Both the position numbers and the translations under genes were made by a program. This document shows, in pieces, positions 17,670 to 24,711 of a DNA stretch of 64,000 nucleotides. This DNA is from Luteimonas terricola (GTDB taxonomy: Bacteria; Pseudomonadota; Gammaproteobacteria; Xanthomonadales; Xanthomonadaceae), in NCBI RefSeq assembly GCF_004352845.1, contig NZ_SJRX01000006.1, forward strand, positions 1 through 64,000. Reading direction: 5' to 3'. Below the pieces are notes generated by a model. The model was given only the letters and a program-made list of their open reading frames with translations. It was not told the origin of the DNA and did no database searches. Each line of letters opens with the position of its first letter. Position 1 is the stretch's first letter.

Positions 17670-18629
17670 ATGTCCGGAGCCACCTTCATCGCCGCCGTGC
17701 TGGCGGTCGCGTTCATCATCTTCTTCTTCAAGATGGTGCGCATCGTGCCGCAGGGCTTCGAGTGGACCGTCGAGCGCTTCGGCAAGTACACGCACACCCT
17801 GTCGCCCGGGTTGCACCTGCTGATCCCGGTCATGCAGGCCGTGGGCCGCAAGGTCAACGTGATGGAGCAGGTGCTCGACGTGCCCTCGCAGGACGTGATC
17901 ACCAAGGACAACGCGGTGGTCAAGGTCGACGGCGTGGTGTTCTTCCAGGTGCTCGATTCCGCCAAGGCCGCCTACGAGGTCTCCAACCTCGAGATCGCGA
18001 CCATCGCGCTGGTGCAGACCAACATCCGCACGGTGATCGGCTCGATGGATCTCGATGAGTCGCTGTCCAACCGCGAGACCATCAACGCGCAACTGCTCAA
18101 CGTCGTCGATGCCGCCACCAATCCCTGGGGCATCAAGGTCACGCGCATCGAGATCCGCGACATCCAGCCGCCGCGTGACCTGATCGACTCGATGGCCCGG
18201 CAGATGAAGGCCGAGCGCGAGCGTCGCGCGGTGATCCTTGAAGCCGAAGGCCACCGCCAGGCCGCCATCCTGCGCGCCGAGGGCGAGAAGCAGGCGGCGA
18301 TCCTCGAGGCCGAGGGCGAGCGCGAAGCCGCCTATCGCGAGTCCGAGGGCCGCGAGCGCCTGGCCCAGGCCGAGGCCAAGGCCACGCAGATGGTGTCCGA
18401 CGCCATCGCCGCCGGCGACGTGCAGGCGATCAACTACTTCATCGCGCAGAAGTACGTGGAGGCGTTCCGCGAGCTGGCCGTCGGGCCGAACCAGAAGTTC
18501 GTGCTGATGCCGATGGAGGCCAGCGGCGTGATCGGTTCGATCGCCGGCATCGCCGAGCTGGCGAAGGAAGCCCTGGGCAAGCAGCAGGTCGAGACCCGTG
18601 CGCGGGTCGACACCAGGCGCGGGGACTGA
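17670..18629 (+). CDS. qmcA: SPFH/band-7 membrane protein (QmcA-like, stomatin family)
   Basis: 319 residues. An N-terminal membrane anchor (FIAAVLAVAFIIFFF) is followed by a band-7 domain starting VRIVPQGFEWTVERFGKYTHTL. It includes LHLLIPVMQAVGRKV, DVPSQDVITKDNAVVKVDG and IKVTRIEIRDIQPP. A long charged coiled coil follows (ERERRAVILEAEGHRQAAIL...), rich in Glu and Ala. Such proteins form large ring assemblies in membrane microdomains and can modulate FtsH-type proteases. The ATG at 17670 has a GGGGAG ribosome site. It is followed by an nfeD-like gene after 3 nt, the standard partner of this family. Confidence 0.9.
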   Translation: MSGATFIAAVLAVAFIIFFFKMVRIVPQGFEWTVERFGKYTHTLSPGLHLLIPVMQAVGRKVNVMEQVLDVPSQDVITKDNAVVKVDGVVFFQVLDSAKAAYEVSNLEIATIALVQTNIRTVIGSMDLDESLSNRETINAQLLNVVDAATNPWGIKVTRIEIRDIQPPRDLIDSMARQMKAERERRAVILEAEGHRQAAILRAEGEKQAAILEAEGEREAAYRESEGRERLAQAEAKATQMVSDAIAAGDVQAINYFIAQKYVEAFRELAVGPNQKFVLMPMEASGVIGSIAGIAELAKEALGKQQVETRARVDTRRGD

Positions 18630-18632
18630 ACC

Positions 18633-19073
18633 ATGGCCTGGAGCGCCAACACCATCGCCTGGGCCGCGATCGCACTGGTGTTGATCGCGGCGGAAACCTT
18701 CATCCCGGGCGCATTCCTGCTGTGGATGGGCATCGCCGCAGCGGTCGTGTGGCTGGTCGTGCTGCTGTTCCCCGGGCTGGGCCTGTTGGTCCAGGTGGTG
18801 CTGTTCGCGGCCTTGAGCGTCGTGGCCGTGCTCGCGTACCTGAAGTGGGGGCGTCGTCGCGAGCGTCCGAGCGACCGCCCCCTCCTCAACCGCCGCGCCG
18901 AGCAGATGGTCGGGCGCGAGGTCGCGCTCGACCGCGCGATCGTCGGCGGGCGCGGTCGGGTCAAGCTCGACGACGCCTACTGGGAAGTCAGCGGCCCCGA
19001 ACTCGAAGCCGGGCAGCGGGTGCGCGTCATCGGCGCCAACGGCATGGTCCTGGAAGTCCGCGAGGCCGGTTGA
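18633..19073 (+). CDS. NfeD-like membrane protein (short, YbbK type)
   Basis: 146 residues with two to three hydrophobic segments (TIAWAAIALVLIAAETFIPG, LLWMGIAAAVVWLVVLLF, LVVQ-type helix) followed by an OB-fold domain. That domain contains LLNRRAEQMVGREVALDRAI, GRGRVKLDDAYWEVSG and EAGQRVRVIGANGMVLEV. NfeD proteins pair with SPFH proteins and contribute to membrane-domain quality control. The gene begins 3 nt after qmcA, so the two are certainly co-transcribed. E. coli ybbK (the homologue paired with QmcA) has the same size. Confidence 0.9.
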   Translation: MAWSANTIAWAAIALVLIAAETFIPGAFLLWMGIAAAVVWLVVLLFPGLGLLVQVVLFAALSVVAVLAYLKWGRRRERPSDRPLLNRRAEQMVGREVALDRAIVGGRGRVKLDDAYWEVSGPELEAGQRVRVIGANGMVLEVREAG

Positions 19074-19199
19074 CCTCAACCCTCCGTGGGAACAGCTCCC
19101 GCAGGATCGGGGGACGGGAACGGCAGCAGTGCCGATGGCGTGCCGGGCGGCGTCCGAAGGGCGATAATGGCCTTCCACCGCAAAAGGAACCGACATCCC

Positions 19200-20300
19200 A
19201 TGACCCGAATGACCGTCCTCAACGCGTCCCACCGCGCGCTCGGCGCGAAGATGGTCGACTTCGGCGGCTGGGACATGCCGATCAATTACGGCTCGCAGAT
19301 CGAGGAGCACCACCATGTGCGCCGCGCCGCCGGCATGTTCGACGTCTCGCACATGACCGTGGTCGACCTGCACGGCGCGCGCGCGCGCGACTTCCTGCGC
19401 AGGCTGGTCGCCAACTCGATCGACAAGCTCAAGGTCCAGGGCAAGGCCCTGTACACCTGCATGCTCGACGGGCAGGGCGGGGTGATCGACGACCTGATCA
19501 TCTACTACCTCGGCGACGACTTCTATCGGCTGGTGGTCAATGCCTCCACCCGCGACAAGGACCTGGCGTGGATCAACGCCCAGGCGGCACCCTTCGACAT
19601 CGAGGTCCGGGTACGCGACGACCTGGCGATGATCGCCGTGCAGGGCCCCCAGGCGCGCGACAAGGTGCTGGGCCTCGTGCACGCGGACGACCAGGCCGCC
19701 ATCGCCAGGCTCGGCAAGTTCGCCAGCCGCGACGTGCGCTCCGCCGACGGCGCGCCGCTGTTCATCGCCCGCACCGGCTACACCGGCGAGGACGGCTTCG
19801 AGGTCGCGCTGCCGGTCGGGCACGCGGTGGCGTTCTGGGACGCGCTGGTCGCGGCGGGCGTGGCGCCGGCGGGCCTGGGCGCGCGCGACACACTGCGCCT
19901 GGAAGCCGGCCTGCCGCTGTACGGCCAGGACATGGATGAATCGGTGACGCCCTACGAGGCCGGCCTGGGCTGGACGGTATCGCTCGACGACGGGCGCGAC
20001 TTCAACGGTCGCGCGGTGCTCGAGGCGCAGCGCGACCGCGGCGACGCCCGCCAGGTGGTCGGCCTGGTGATGGACGAGAAGGGCGTGCTTCGCCACGGCC
20101 AGAAGGTGCTCGCGGGCAGCGGCGAGGGCGTGGTCCTGTCGGGCACGTTCGCGCCCACGCTGGGCAAGGCGATCGCCCTGGCGCGGATTCCGGCGGGCGC
20201 GCCGGGCGAGGTGCGCGTGGATATCCGCGGTCGCGAAGTCCCGGTGCGCGTGGTGGCCTATCCCTTCGTACGCGATGGCCAGCCACGCGACGGCATTTGA
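19200..20300 (+). CDS. gcvT: Glycine cleavage system T protein (aminomethyltransferase)
   Basis: Transfers the methylene group from the aminomethyl-lipoyl H protein to tetrahydrofolate, releasing ammonia. 366 residues: starts [20 protein letters not shown], then [46 protein letters not shown] and the C-terminal barrel ending [11 protein letters not shown]. The ATG at 19200 has AGGA about 10 nt upstream; the open frame extends earlier without similarity. gcvH follows 69 nt downstream. The P protein gene is not in this window. The 126-nt leader shows no glycine riboswitch that I can recognise. Confidence 0.96.
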   Translation: MTRMTVLNASHRALGAKMVDFGGWDMPINYGSQIEEHHHVRRAAGMFDVSHMTVVDLHGARARDFLRRLVANSIDKLKVQGKALYTCMLDGQGGVIDDLIIYYLGDDFYRLVVNASTRDKDLAWINAQAAPFDIEVRVRDDLAMIAVQGPQARDKVLGLVHADDQAAIARLGKFASRDVRSADGAPLFIARTGYTGEDGFEVALPVGHAVAFWDALVAAGVAPAGLGARDTLRLEAGLPLYGQDMDESVTPYEAGLGWTVSLDDGRDFNGRAVLEAQRDRGDARQVVGLVMDEKGVLRHGQKVLAGSGEGVVLSGTFAPTLGKAIALARIPAGAPGEVRVDIRGREVPVRVVAYPFVRDGQPRDGI

Positions 20301-20369
20301 TCCACCGCCCCGGCCCTTCGCTACACTAGCCGTCCACCCCCCCAGCAACGCTGTTTCCGGAGCAATGCG

Positions 20370-20762
20370 ATGAGTGAAATCCCTGGCGATCTCAAGTTCA
20401 TGAAGTCCCACGAGTGGGCCCGTGTCGAAGGCGGCGGCAAGGTCACCGTCGGCATCTCCGACCATGCCCAGGGCCTGCTCGGCGACCTGGTCTATGTCGA
20501 CCTGCCCGGCGTCGGCGACAGCGTCGAGGCTGGCACCGCGTGCGCCGTGGTCGAGTCGGTCAAGGCCGCCTCCGATATCTATGCCCCGGTGTCGGGAACG
20601 ATCCTCGAGGTCAACGAGGCGCTTGCCGACAAGCCGGAAACGATCAACGAGGACGCCTTCGGCGAAGGCTGGTTGTTCGTGATCGAGGCCAGCGAGCCCG
20701 ACGAGGCCAAGGCCTTGCTCGAGCCCGACGACTACGCCGCGCTGATCGAAGGCGACGACTGA
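20370..20762 (+). CDS. gcvH: Glycine cleavage system H protein
   Basis: 130-residue lipoyl carrier that shuttles the aminomethyl group between the P, T and L proteins. The lipoylated lysine is Lys65 in [14 protein letters not shown]. Other landmarks are [34 protein letters not shown] and the C-terminal [16 protein letters not shown] ribosome site precedes the ATG. It lies behind gcvT with its own short leader and ends before a hairpin at 20802-20828. Confidence 0.97.
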   Translation: MSEIPGDLKFMKSHEWARVEGGGKVTVGISDHAQGLLGDLVYVDLPGVGDSVEAGTACAVVESVKAASDIYAPVSGTILEVNEALADKPETINEDAFGEGWLFVIEASEPDEAKALLEPDDYAALIEGDD

Positions 20763-20801
20763 CAGACGCCATCGCCGCGCGACGCGCGGCATCGTGTTTC
20801 A

Positions 20802-20828
20802 GAACGCCGGGCATTGCCCGGCGTTCTT
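20802..20828 (+). terminator. Hairpin terminator after gcvH
   Basis: GAACGCCGGGCA / CCCGGCGTTC form a strong stem with a short loop, followed by a weak T-rich TTCTTC tail. It lies 40 nt past the gcvH stop. Confidence 0.6.
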
Positions 20829-21168
20829 CGTGCGGGGTGTTGAAGCGGTCGACAAGGTCCGCGCACTTTCGCGCAATTCGGTCATTGAAGCGCCATTCGC
20901 GGCGCCTTCCCTGCGTGCGTCTGCACGCGACGTACACACGGATGCCGCATGCCGCCGCATCGCGCCGATGCCGCTCGCACACATCGATGCACGCATCGGA
21001 CAAATTCCGCGCAGCGCGCTAGAAGCGCTTAAAACAAGCGCTTTCCTGCAACAGCATCGACACGTCGGCGTTTCCACCCTCGCTTGCGCGGCACGTCGGC
21101 ACGTCGCTTTCGCCGGCGATGGCGGTGATGGCCGCTCCCGTGCAGTGCCATCGGGGCGACGAAGGGTG
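20829..21168. other. Gene-free region after gcvH
   Basis: About 340 bp with no supported gene on either strand; open frames here lack ribosome sites and any familiar motif. It contains an AT-richer inverted repeat, AAGCGCTT-aaaac-AAGCGCTT (21025-21045), possibly an operator or hairpin. It leads into the promoter at 21169. Confidence 0.5.
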
Positions 21169-21197
21169 TTGACACCGAAAAAAACCGTGATTAGGTT
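21169..21197 (+). promoter_or_regulatory. Promoter of the candidate small RNA
   Basis: A perfect TTGACA (21169-21174) is followed after 17 bp by TAGGTT (21192-21197), with an A-rich spacer. No start codon with a ribosome site follows before the terminator at about 21347-21376. Confidence 0.5.
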
Positions 21198-21202
21198 TCG
21201 CC

Positions 21203-21376
21203 ACAACAACACGTGGCAACAGAAGCGAGTGAGTGCGAACCAAGCGACAGCGCGCGATACAACTCAGTCCTCCGCCGGGATGCCCGGCATGGTGGGCTCG
21301 GGCGTTGTCTCCCCCGCGAAAACTCGAGGGCCATCGAATCATGCAACCCGCGATGCATTGCGCAGCGGGTTTTTTC
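21203..21376 (+). ncRNA. Candidate small RNA or attenuated leader upstream of the KAKK gene
   Basis: A region of about 170 nt lies between a sigma70-like promoter and an intrinsic terminator (ACCCGC ... GCGGGTTTTTT, ending near 21376). It contains a strong internal hairpin (GCCGGGATGCCCGGC) and lacks a ribosome-bound start codon. It could be a free small RNA or a premature-termination leader of the KAKK protein gene that starts 130 nt later. I do not recognise it as 6S, tmRNA, RNase P or SRP RNA. Confidence 0.4.
21347..21376 (+). terminator. Intrinsic terminator upstream of the KAKK gene
   Basis: ACCCGC and GCGGGT form the stem around a 13-nt loop and are followed directly by TTTTTT. The element stands 130 nt upstream of the next coding region and far from gcvH, so it must end its own transcript. 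Confidence 0.7.
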
Positions 21377-21506
21377 GTATCGAGCGATACCAGATCCGGC
21401 ACGACGCGCTCTGCGCGTCGTCGGTTGGCCGTGGGTCCGATACCCGCGGTGCGTTTCGTACTGGGCAGTAGTACCTGCAAGTCCCACTGACGAGGAGAGC
21501 CATCAC

Positions 21507-22106
21507 ATGGCCACTAAGAAAGTCGTGAAAAAGAAGCCCGCCAAGAAGGCGGCGAAGAAGACCGCGAAGAAGGCCGTGCGCAAGGCTGCACCGCGCAAGG
21601 CCGCCAAGAAGGTCGCGAAGAAGAAGGTCGCCAAGAAGGCCGTGAAGAAGGCCGTGAAGAAGGCTGCCAAGAAGACCGCGAAGAAGGCCACCCGCAAGGT
21701 CGCCAAGAAGAAGGTCGCCAAGAAGGTAGCGAAGAAGAAGGTAGCCAAGAAGGCCACCAAGAAGGCTGCCAAGAAGACCGCGAAGAAGGCCACCCGCAAG
21801 GTCGCCAAGAAGAAGGTCGCCAAGAAGGTAGCCAAGAAGGCCACCAAGAAGGCTGCCAAGAAGACCGCCAAGAAGGCGGCGAAGAAGGTCGCCAAGAAGC
21901 GCCCAGCCAAGAAGGCCGCCAAGAAGGCGGTGAAGAAGGCGGTCGCCAGGAAGTCGCCGGCGAAGAAGACGGCCAAGAAGGCCGCCAAGAAGACCGTGAA
22001 GAAGACCGTGAAGAAGACCGCCAAGAAGGCGGCGAAGAAGGGTGCGCCGCGCAAGGCCAAGGCGCCGGTCGTCTCCATCCCGGCCGCACCTGCACCGTTG
22101 ATGTAA
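21507..22106 (+). CDS. Lysine/alanine-rich histone H1-like DNA-binding protein (KAKK repeats)
   Basis: 199 residues made almost wholly of KK-A/T/V-A repeats (VAKK, TAKK, AVKK, ATRK) and therefore extremely basic. Only the last ~15 residues (VVSIPAAPAPLM) differ. Such proteins resemble the C-terminal tail of eukaryotic histone H1 and bacterial AlgR3/AlgP-like or Hc1-like nucleoid proteins, and probably bind DNA through charge. A strong GAGGAG ribosome site precedes the ATG. The DNA carries an internal tandem repeat of 102 bp (34 codons; 21661-21762 repeated from 21763), so length variation between strains is likely. A strong terminator follows. Confidence 0.85.
   Translation: MATKKVVKKKPAKKAAKKTAKKAVRKAAPRKAAKKVAKKKVAKKAVKKAVKKAAKKTAKKATRKVAKKKVAKKVAKKKVAKKATKKAAKKTAKKATRKVAKKKVAKKVAKKATKKAAKKTAKKAAKKVAKKRPAKKAAKKAVKKAVARKSPAKKTAKKAAKKTVKKTVKKTAKKAAKKGAPRKAKAPVVSIPAAPAPLM
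21661..21864 (+). repeat. 102-bp tandem duplication inside the KAKK gene
   Basis: The segment beginning AGGCTGCCAAGAAGACCGCG at 21661 recurs at 21763 with few changes. It encodes 34 residues each time, so the reading frame is kept. The second unit diverges toward its end. Confidence 0.7.
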
Positions 22107-22131
22107 GCAATCCCGATCGCCGTAAACGCAG

Positions 22132-22168
22132 CCCCTCTCCCGCAGCCCAGGCGGGGGAGGGGTTTTTC
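22132..22168 (+). terminator. Intrinsic terminator of the KAKK gene
   Basis: CCCCTCTCCCGC and GCGGGGGAGGGG form a 12-bp stem around a 7-nt loop and run into TTTTTCTT. It lies 26 nt past the stop codon. Confidence 0.9.
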
Positions 22169-22238
22169 TTGGTTCATCTCCGAACTCCGGGGAGCCGGTT
22201 CGACGAGGAGTGTCTGCTTCCTTCGCTATGCGTCGCCG

Positions 22239-22522
22239 TGACCTGGAGGGCCCCGCCGCGGCCGGGAGGCCTTCGCGGCTCATGTCCCCCGGCATCCGCC
22301 TGGCGGCGAATGCCTCCTCCTTTACTTCCCCGCGAAGGCCTCCCGGCCACGGCGGGGCTCGGCTTCGGCCGCAGATGCGCATGGTCCCGGGCTTCGCTCC
22401 TGGGCCACCGCGTACTGCTGCGCACCGGGTGCCAAGGCCCTTGAGAGCGAAGTCAAGGAGGAGGCGATGGCCGCAGGCCAGCGCCGGGGGACATGAGCAC
22501 TCAAGGGCCTTGGCACCCGGCA
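22239..22522. repeat. Dispersed two-arm hairpin repeat, copy B
   Basis: Second copy of the element at 5139-5470, again between two convergent genes. Arm 1 (22251-22357) has an even longer stem, CCCCGCC.GGCCGGGAGG extending into GGCCTTCGCGG, paired with its complement. Arm 2 (22424-22520) pairs GGGTGCCAAGGCCCTTGAG with its complement. The inner modules are again reverse complements of one another. It lacks about 45 bp present at the left end of copy A; the arms differ from copy A by only a few bases. Confidence 0.85.
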
Positions 22523-22591
22523 CCCGGCGCCCCAGAGGATCAATGGCGCGCCATTCCCTCAGTTGGGAGATGAACCTTTTTCTTTGGTGCG

Positions 22592-24019
22592 TTACTGCGG
22601 CTTTGCGGTCGAGGCGGCGGCGCCGGAACCGCCGGAACCCGCCGTCGACGTCGTGCCGGCGCGTCGCGTCGGCATGGCATCGCTGTCGGCTGCGGCGTTG
22701 GCAAGCAACAGCTCGTCCACCTCTTCAAGATCGACATCCAGCCACTGCCGCGGGCCCAGGCCGATGGCGCTGTCGAGGATGGTCGGCAGCAGGCCGGTGG
22801 GCAGGCTGCTTTCGCCGTTCCACAGCACCACCACGCCCAGGTCGCGCTCGGGCATCAGGGCCATCAGGCCGCGATAGCCCTGGACCGCGCCGGCGTGGAA
22901 GACCACGCGATGGCCGGCATATTCATAGACGCGCCAGCCAAGCGCATAGCCGGCCTCGTTCACGCGTTCCCGCCGCCATGACGAGGTGCGCATCTCGCGC
23001 GGTGTCGATACCAGCGGCTGCTGCAGCGTTGCCAGCAGCGGCGCCGGCAACACGTCGGGGCGGCGCCCGGACTGCGCGATCAGCCACTGGGCCATGTCGC
23101 TGATACTGGCGTTGACGCCGGCGGCCGGTGCGACCCGGTAGTAGGTGGGTTTGGGCGTGAGCGAGCGCCAGCCGCCGCCCGCGCGCACGTGCGGCCTGGC
23201 CCAGCGCGGACTCGCCTGGATGCCCTCGAGGCCGTAGCTGGCATCGTTCATGCCCAGCGGCTTGAAGATGCGTCCGGCGACGGCCTCGCTGAAGAACTGG
23301 CCGGTGGCGGCGAACACCACGTCGCCGACCAGGCTGAAGGCCACGTTCTGGTAGCTGTAGCACTCGCCGACGTCGCAGGTCATCGGTGCGTCGGCGAACC
23401 TCTGCACCAGGGTGCGGTAGTCGGCATTGCGCTCGATGTCGCGGTCGTAGGTGTTGCGGCCAAGTCCGACGCGATGGCTGAGGACATCGGCGACGGTCAG
23501 CTTGCCGGCGGCCTCGGGATTGGAGAAGCGCAGCGCCGGCATGAAGTCGGCGACGTTGCTGTCCCAGCGCAGCGAACCTTCGGCGACCAGCAGGCCGGTC
23601 ACGGTGCCGGCGAACGGCTTGGACAGCGACGCCAGGCGGAAGACCGTGTGTGCGTCGACCGGCTCGGCGGCGCTGACATCGGTGATGCCATAGCCGCGCG
23701 CGCTGAGCACCTCGCCCTTGTGGACGATGGCCATCGCCAGGCCGGGCACGCGCTGGTTCGCCACCACCATCTGCGCCATGGCTTCGAAGCGGGCGACGTC
23801 GAAATCGGTGGCCAACGGCATCGGCGTGGTGCCCGGCGGCAACATCGGCGCCGGGCCGGCGACCACGGGTACTGCCGGTGCCGCCTTGACCTGGACATCC
23901 GTGGACGGCTGCCATGCGAGTTCCGACTGTGCCGCCGTACCCACCGCCATTGGCGTGAGACATGCGAAGAGGCCTGCGGCCAACAAGAGGCGGCGAGGCG
24001 TGCGCGCTGCTTCTTTCAT
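22592..24019 (-). CDS. Serine hydrolase of the class C beta-lactamase/esterase family
   Basis: 475 residues with a signal peptide (RRLLLAAGLFACLTPMAVG, cleavage near TAA-QS), so periplasmic. Family motifs: nucleophile SLSKPF (SxxK) near residue 165, YSYQNVAF (YxN) and HAGAVQGYRG in place of KTG. This pattern fits PF00144 esterases, DD-peptidases and penicillin-binding protein-like hydrolases, rather than a true AmpC. The start at 24019 has a GGGGGAA ribosome site. It is divergent from lemA, and its 3' end faces the repeat and the KAKK gene. Substrate unknown. Confidence 0.85.
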   Translation of the reverse strand: MKEAARTPRRLLLAAGLFACLTPMAVGTAAQSELAWQPSTDVQVKAAPAVPVVAGPAPMLPPGTTPMPLATDFDVARFEAMAQMVVANQRVPGLAMAIVHKGEVLSARGYGITDVSAAEPVDAHTVFRLASLSKPFAGTVTGLLVAEGSLRWDSNVADFMPALRFSNPEAAGKLTVADVLSHRVGLGRNTYDRDIERNADYRTLVQRFADAPMTCDVGECYSYQNVAFSLVGDVVFAATGQFFSEAVAGRIFKPLGMNDASYGLEGIQASPRWARPHVRAGGGWRSLTPKPTYYRVAPAAGVNASISDMAQWLIAQSGRRPDVLPAPLLATLQQPLVSTPREMRTSSWRRERVNEAGYALGWRVYEYAGHRVVFHAGAVQGYRGLMALMPERDLGVVVLWNGESSLPTGLLPTILDSAIGLGPRQWLDVDLEEVDELLLANAAADSDAMPTRRAGTTSTAGSGGSGAAASTAKPQ

Positions 24020-24102
24020 CGGGCGTTCCCCCTGCGTATGCTGCGACTGCGGGGTGATCATATGCCCCTGTTTCCGCATTTGCATGAACAAGGGGAGCTT
24101 TG

Positions 24103-24705
24103 ATGTCCAGCCTGCTGATCCTGCTCGTGTTTGCCGGTGTGATCGTGGTCGCGCTGATGTGGGGCGTGGGCATCTACAACGGCCTCATCTCCGCCCGCAA
24201 CGCGTTCAAGAACGCGTTCGCCCAGATCGACGTGCAGCTGCAGCGCCGCTTCGACCTGATCCCGAACCTGGTCGAGACCGCCAAGGGCTATCTCACGCAC
24301 GAGCGAGAGACCCTCGAGGCCGTGATCGCCGCCCGCAGCGCCGCGATGTCGGGTCTGTCGGCGGCCAAGGCCAGCCCGGGCGATCCCGCGGCGATGGCCG
24401 AGCTCGGCCAGTCGCAGGGCCTGCTCAACGGCGCCCTGGGCCGCCTGATGATGGTCGCCGAGGCCTATCCGGACCTCAAGGCCAACCAGAACATGATGCA
24501 GCTCACCGAGGAGCTCACCTCTACGGAGAATCGCGTCGCCTTCGCGCGCCAGGCCTACAACGACTCGGTGATGGCCTACAACATCAAGCGCGAAGTGTTC
24601 CCGTCCAACATCCTGGCCGGCATGTTCAACTTCGATGCCGCGGCGCTGCTGGAGATCCCGGCCGACAAGGCCGAGGTCCGCGAGGCGCCGAAGGTCCAGT
24701 TCTAG
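24103..24705 (+). CDS. lemA: LemA family membrane protein
   Basis: 200 residues. One N-terminal membrane segment (LLILLVFAGVIVVALMWG) is followed by the LemA helical domain. Its signature blocks are YNGLISARNAFKNAFAQIDV, LQRRFDLIPNLVETAKGY, LTEELTSTENRVAFARQAYN and a VFPSNILAGMFNF end. Function is not settled; LemA proteins regularly neighbour M48 peptidases or TPM proteins. An AAGGGGAG ribosome site precedes the ATG at 24103. The M48 peptidase gene starts 6 nt after its stop. Confidence 0.93.
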   Translation: MSSLLILLVFAGVIVVALMWGVGIYNGLISARNAFKNAFAQIDVQLQRRFDLIPNLVETAKGYLTHERETLEAVIAARSAAMSGLSAAKASPGDPAAMAELGQSQGLLNGALGRLMMVAEAYPDLKANQNMMQLTEELTSTENRVAFARQAYNDSVMAYNIKREVFPSNILAGMFNFDAAALLEIPADKAEVREAPKVQF

Positions 24706-24711
24706 CGCTCG

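Noticed and set aside
19074-19199. A glycine riboswitch upstream of gcvT
   Set aside because: The conserved glycine-aptamer blocks were not found; only a CGTGGGAACAGCTCCCGC hairpin and a GATAAT box are seen.
17652-20792. Very long minus-strand open frame opposite qmcA, nfeD, gcvT and gcvH
   Set aside because: It runs antisense to four conserved genes and has no motif of its own.
20829-21200. Short open frames on both strands in the gap after gcvH
   Set aside because: No ribosome sites, no recognisable domains, and translation differs in character from neighbours.
21203-21376. Identification of the candidate RNA as 6S RNA
   Set aside because: Length is close, but the ends are not complementary as in 6S and the central bubble pattern is not evident.
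21507-22106. CRISPR-like array signal from the KAKK gene repeats
   Set aside because: The repeats are in-frame coding AAGAAG-type units without regular spacers.
22174-22543. Small proteins encoded within the two-arm repeat
   Set aside because: The open frames come from the inverted-repeat DNA itself and recur in both copies only because the DNA is repeated.
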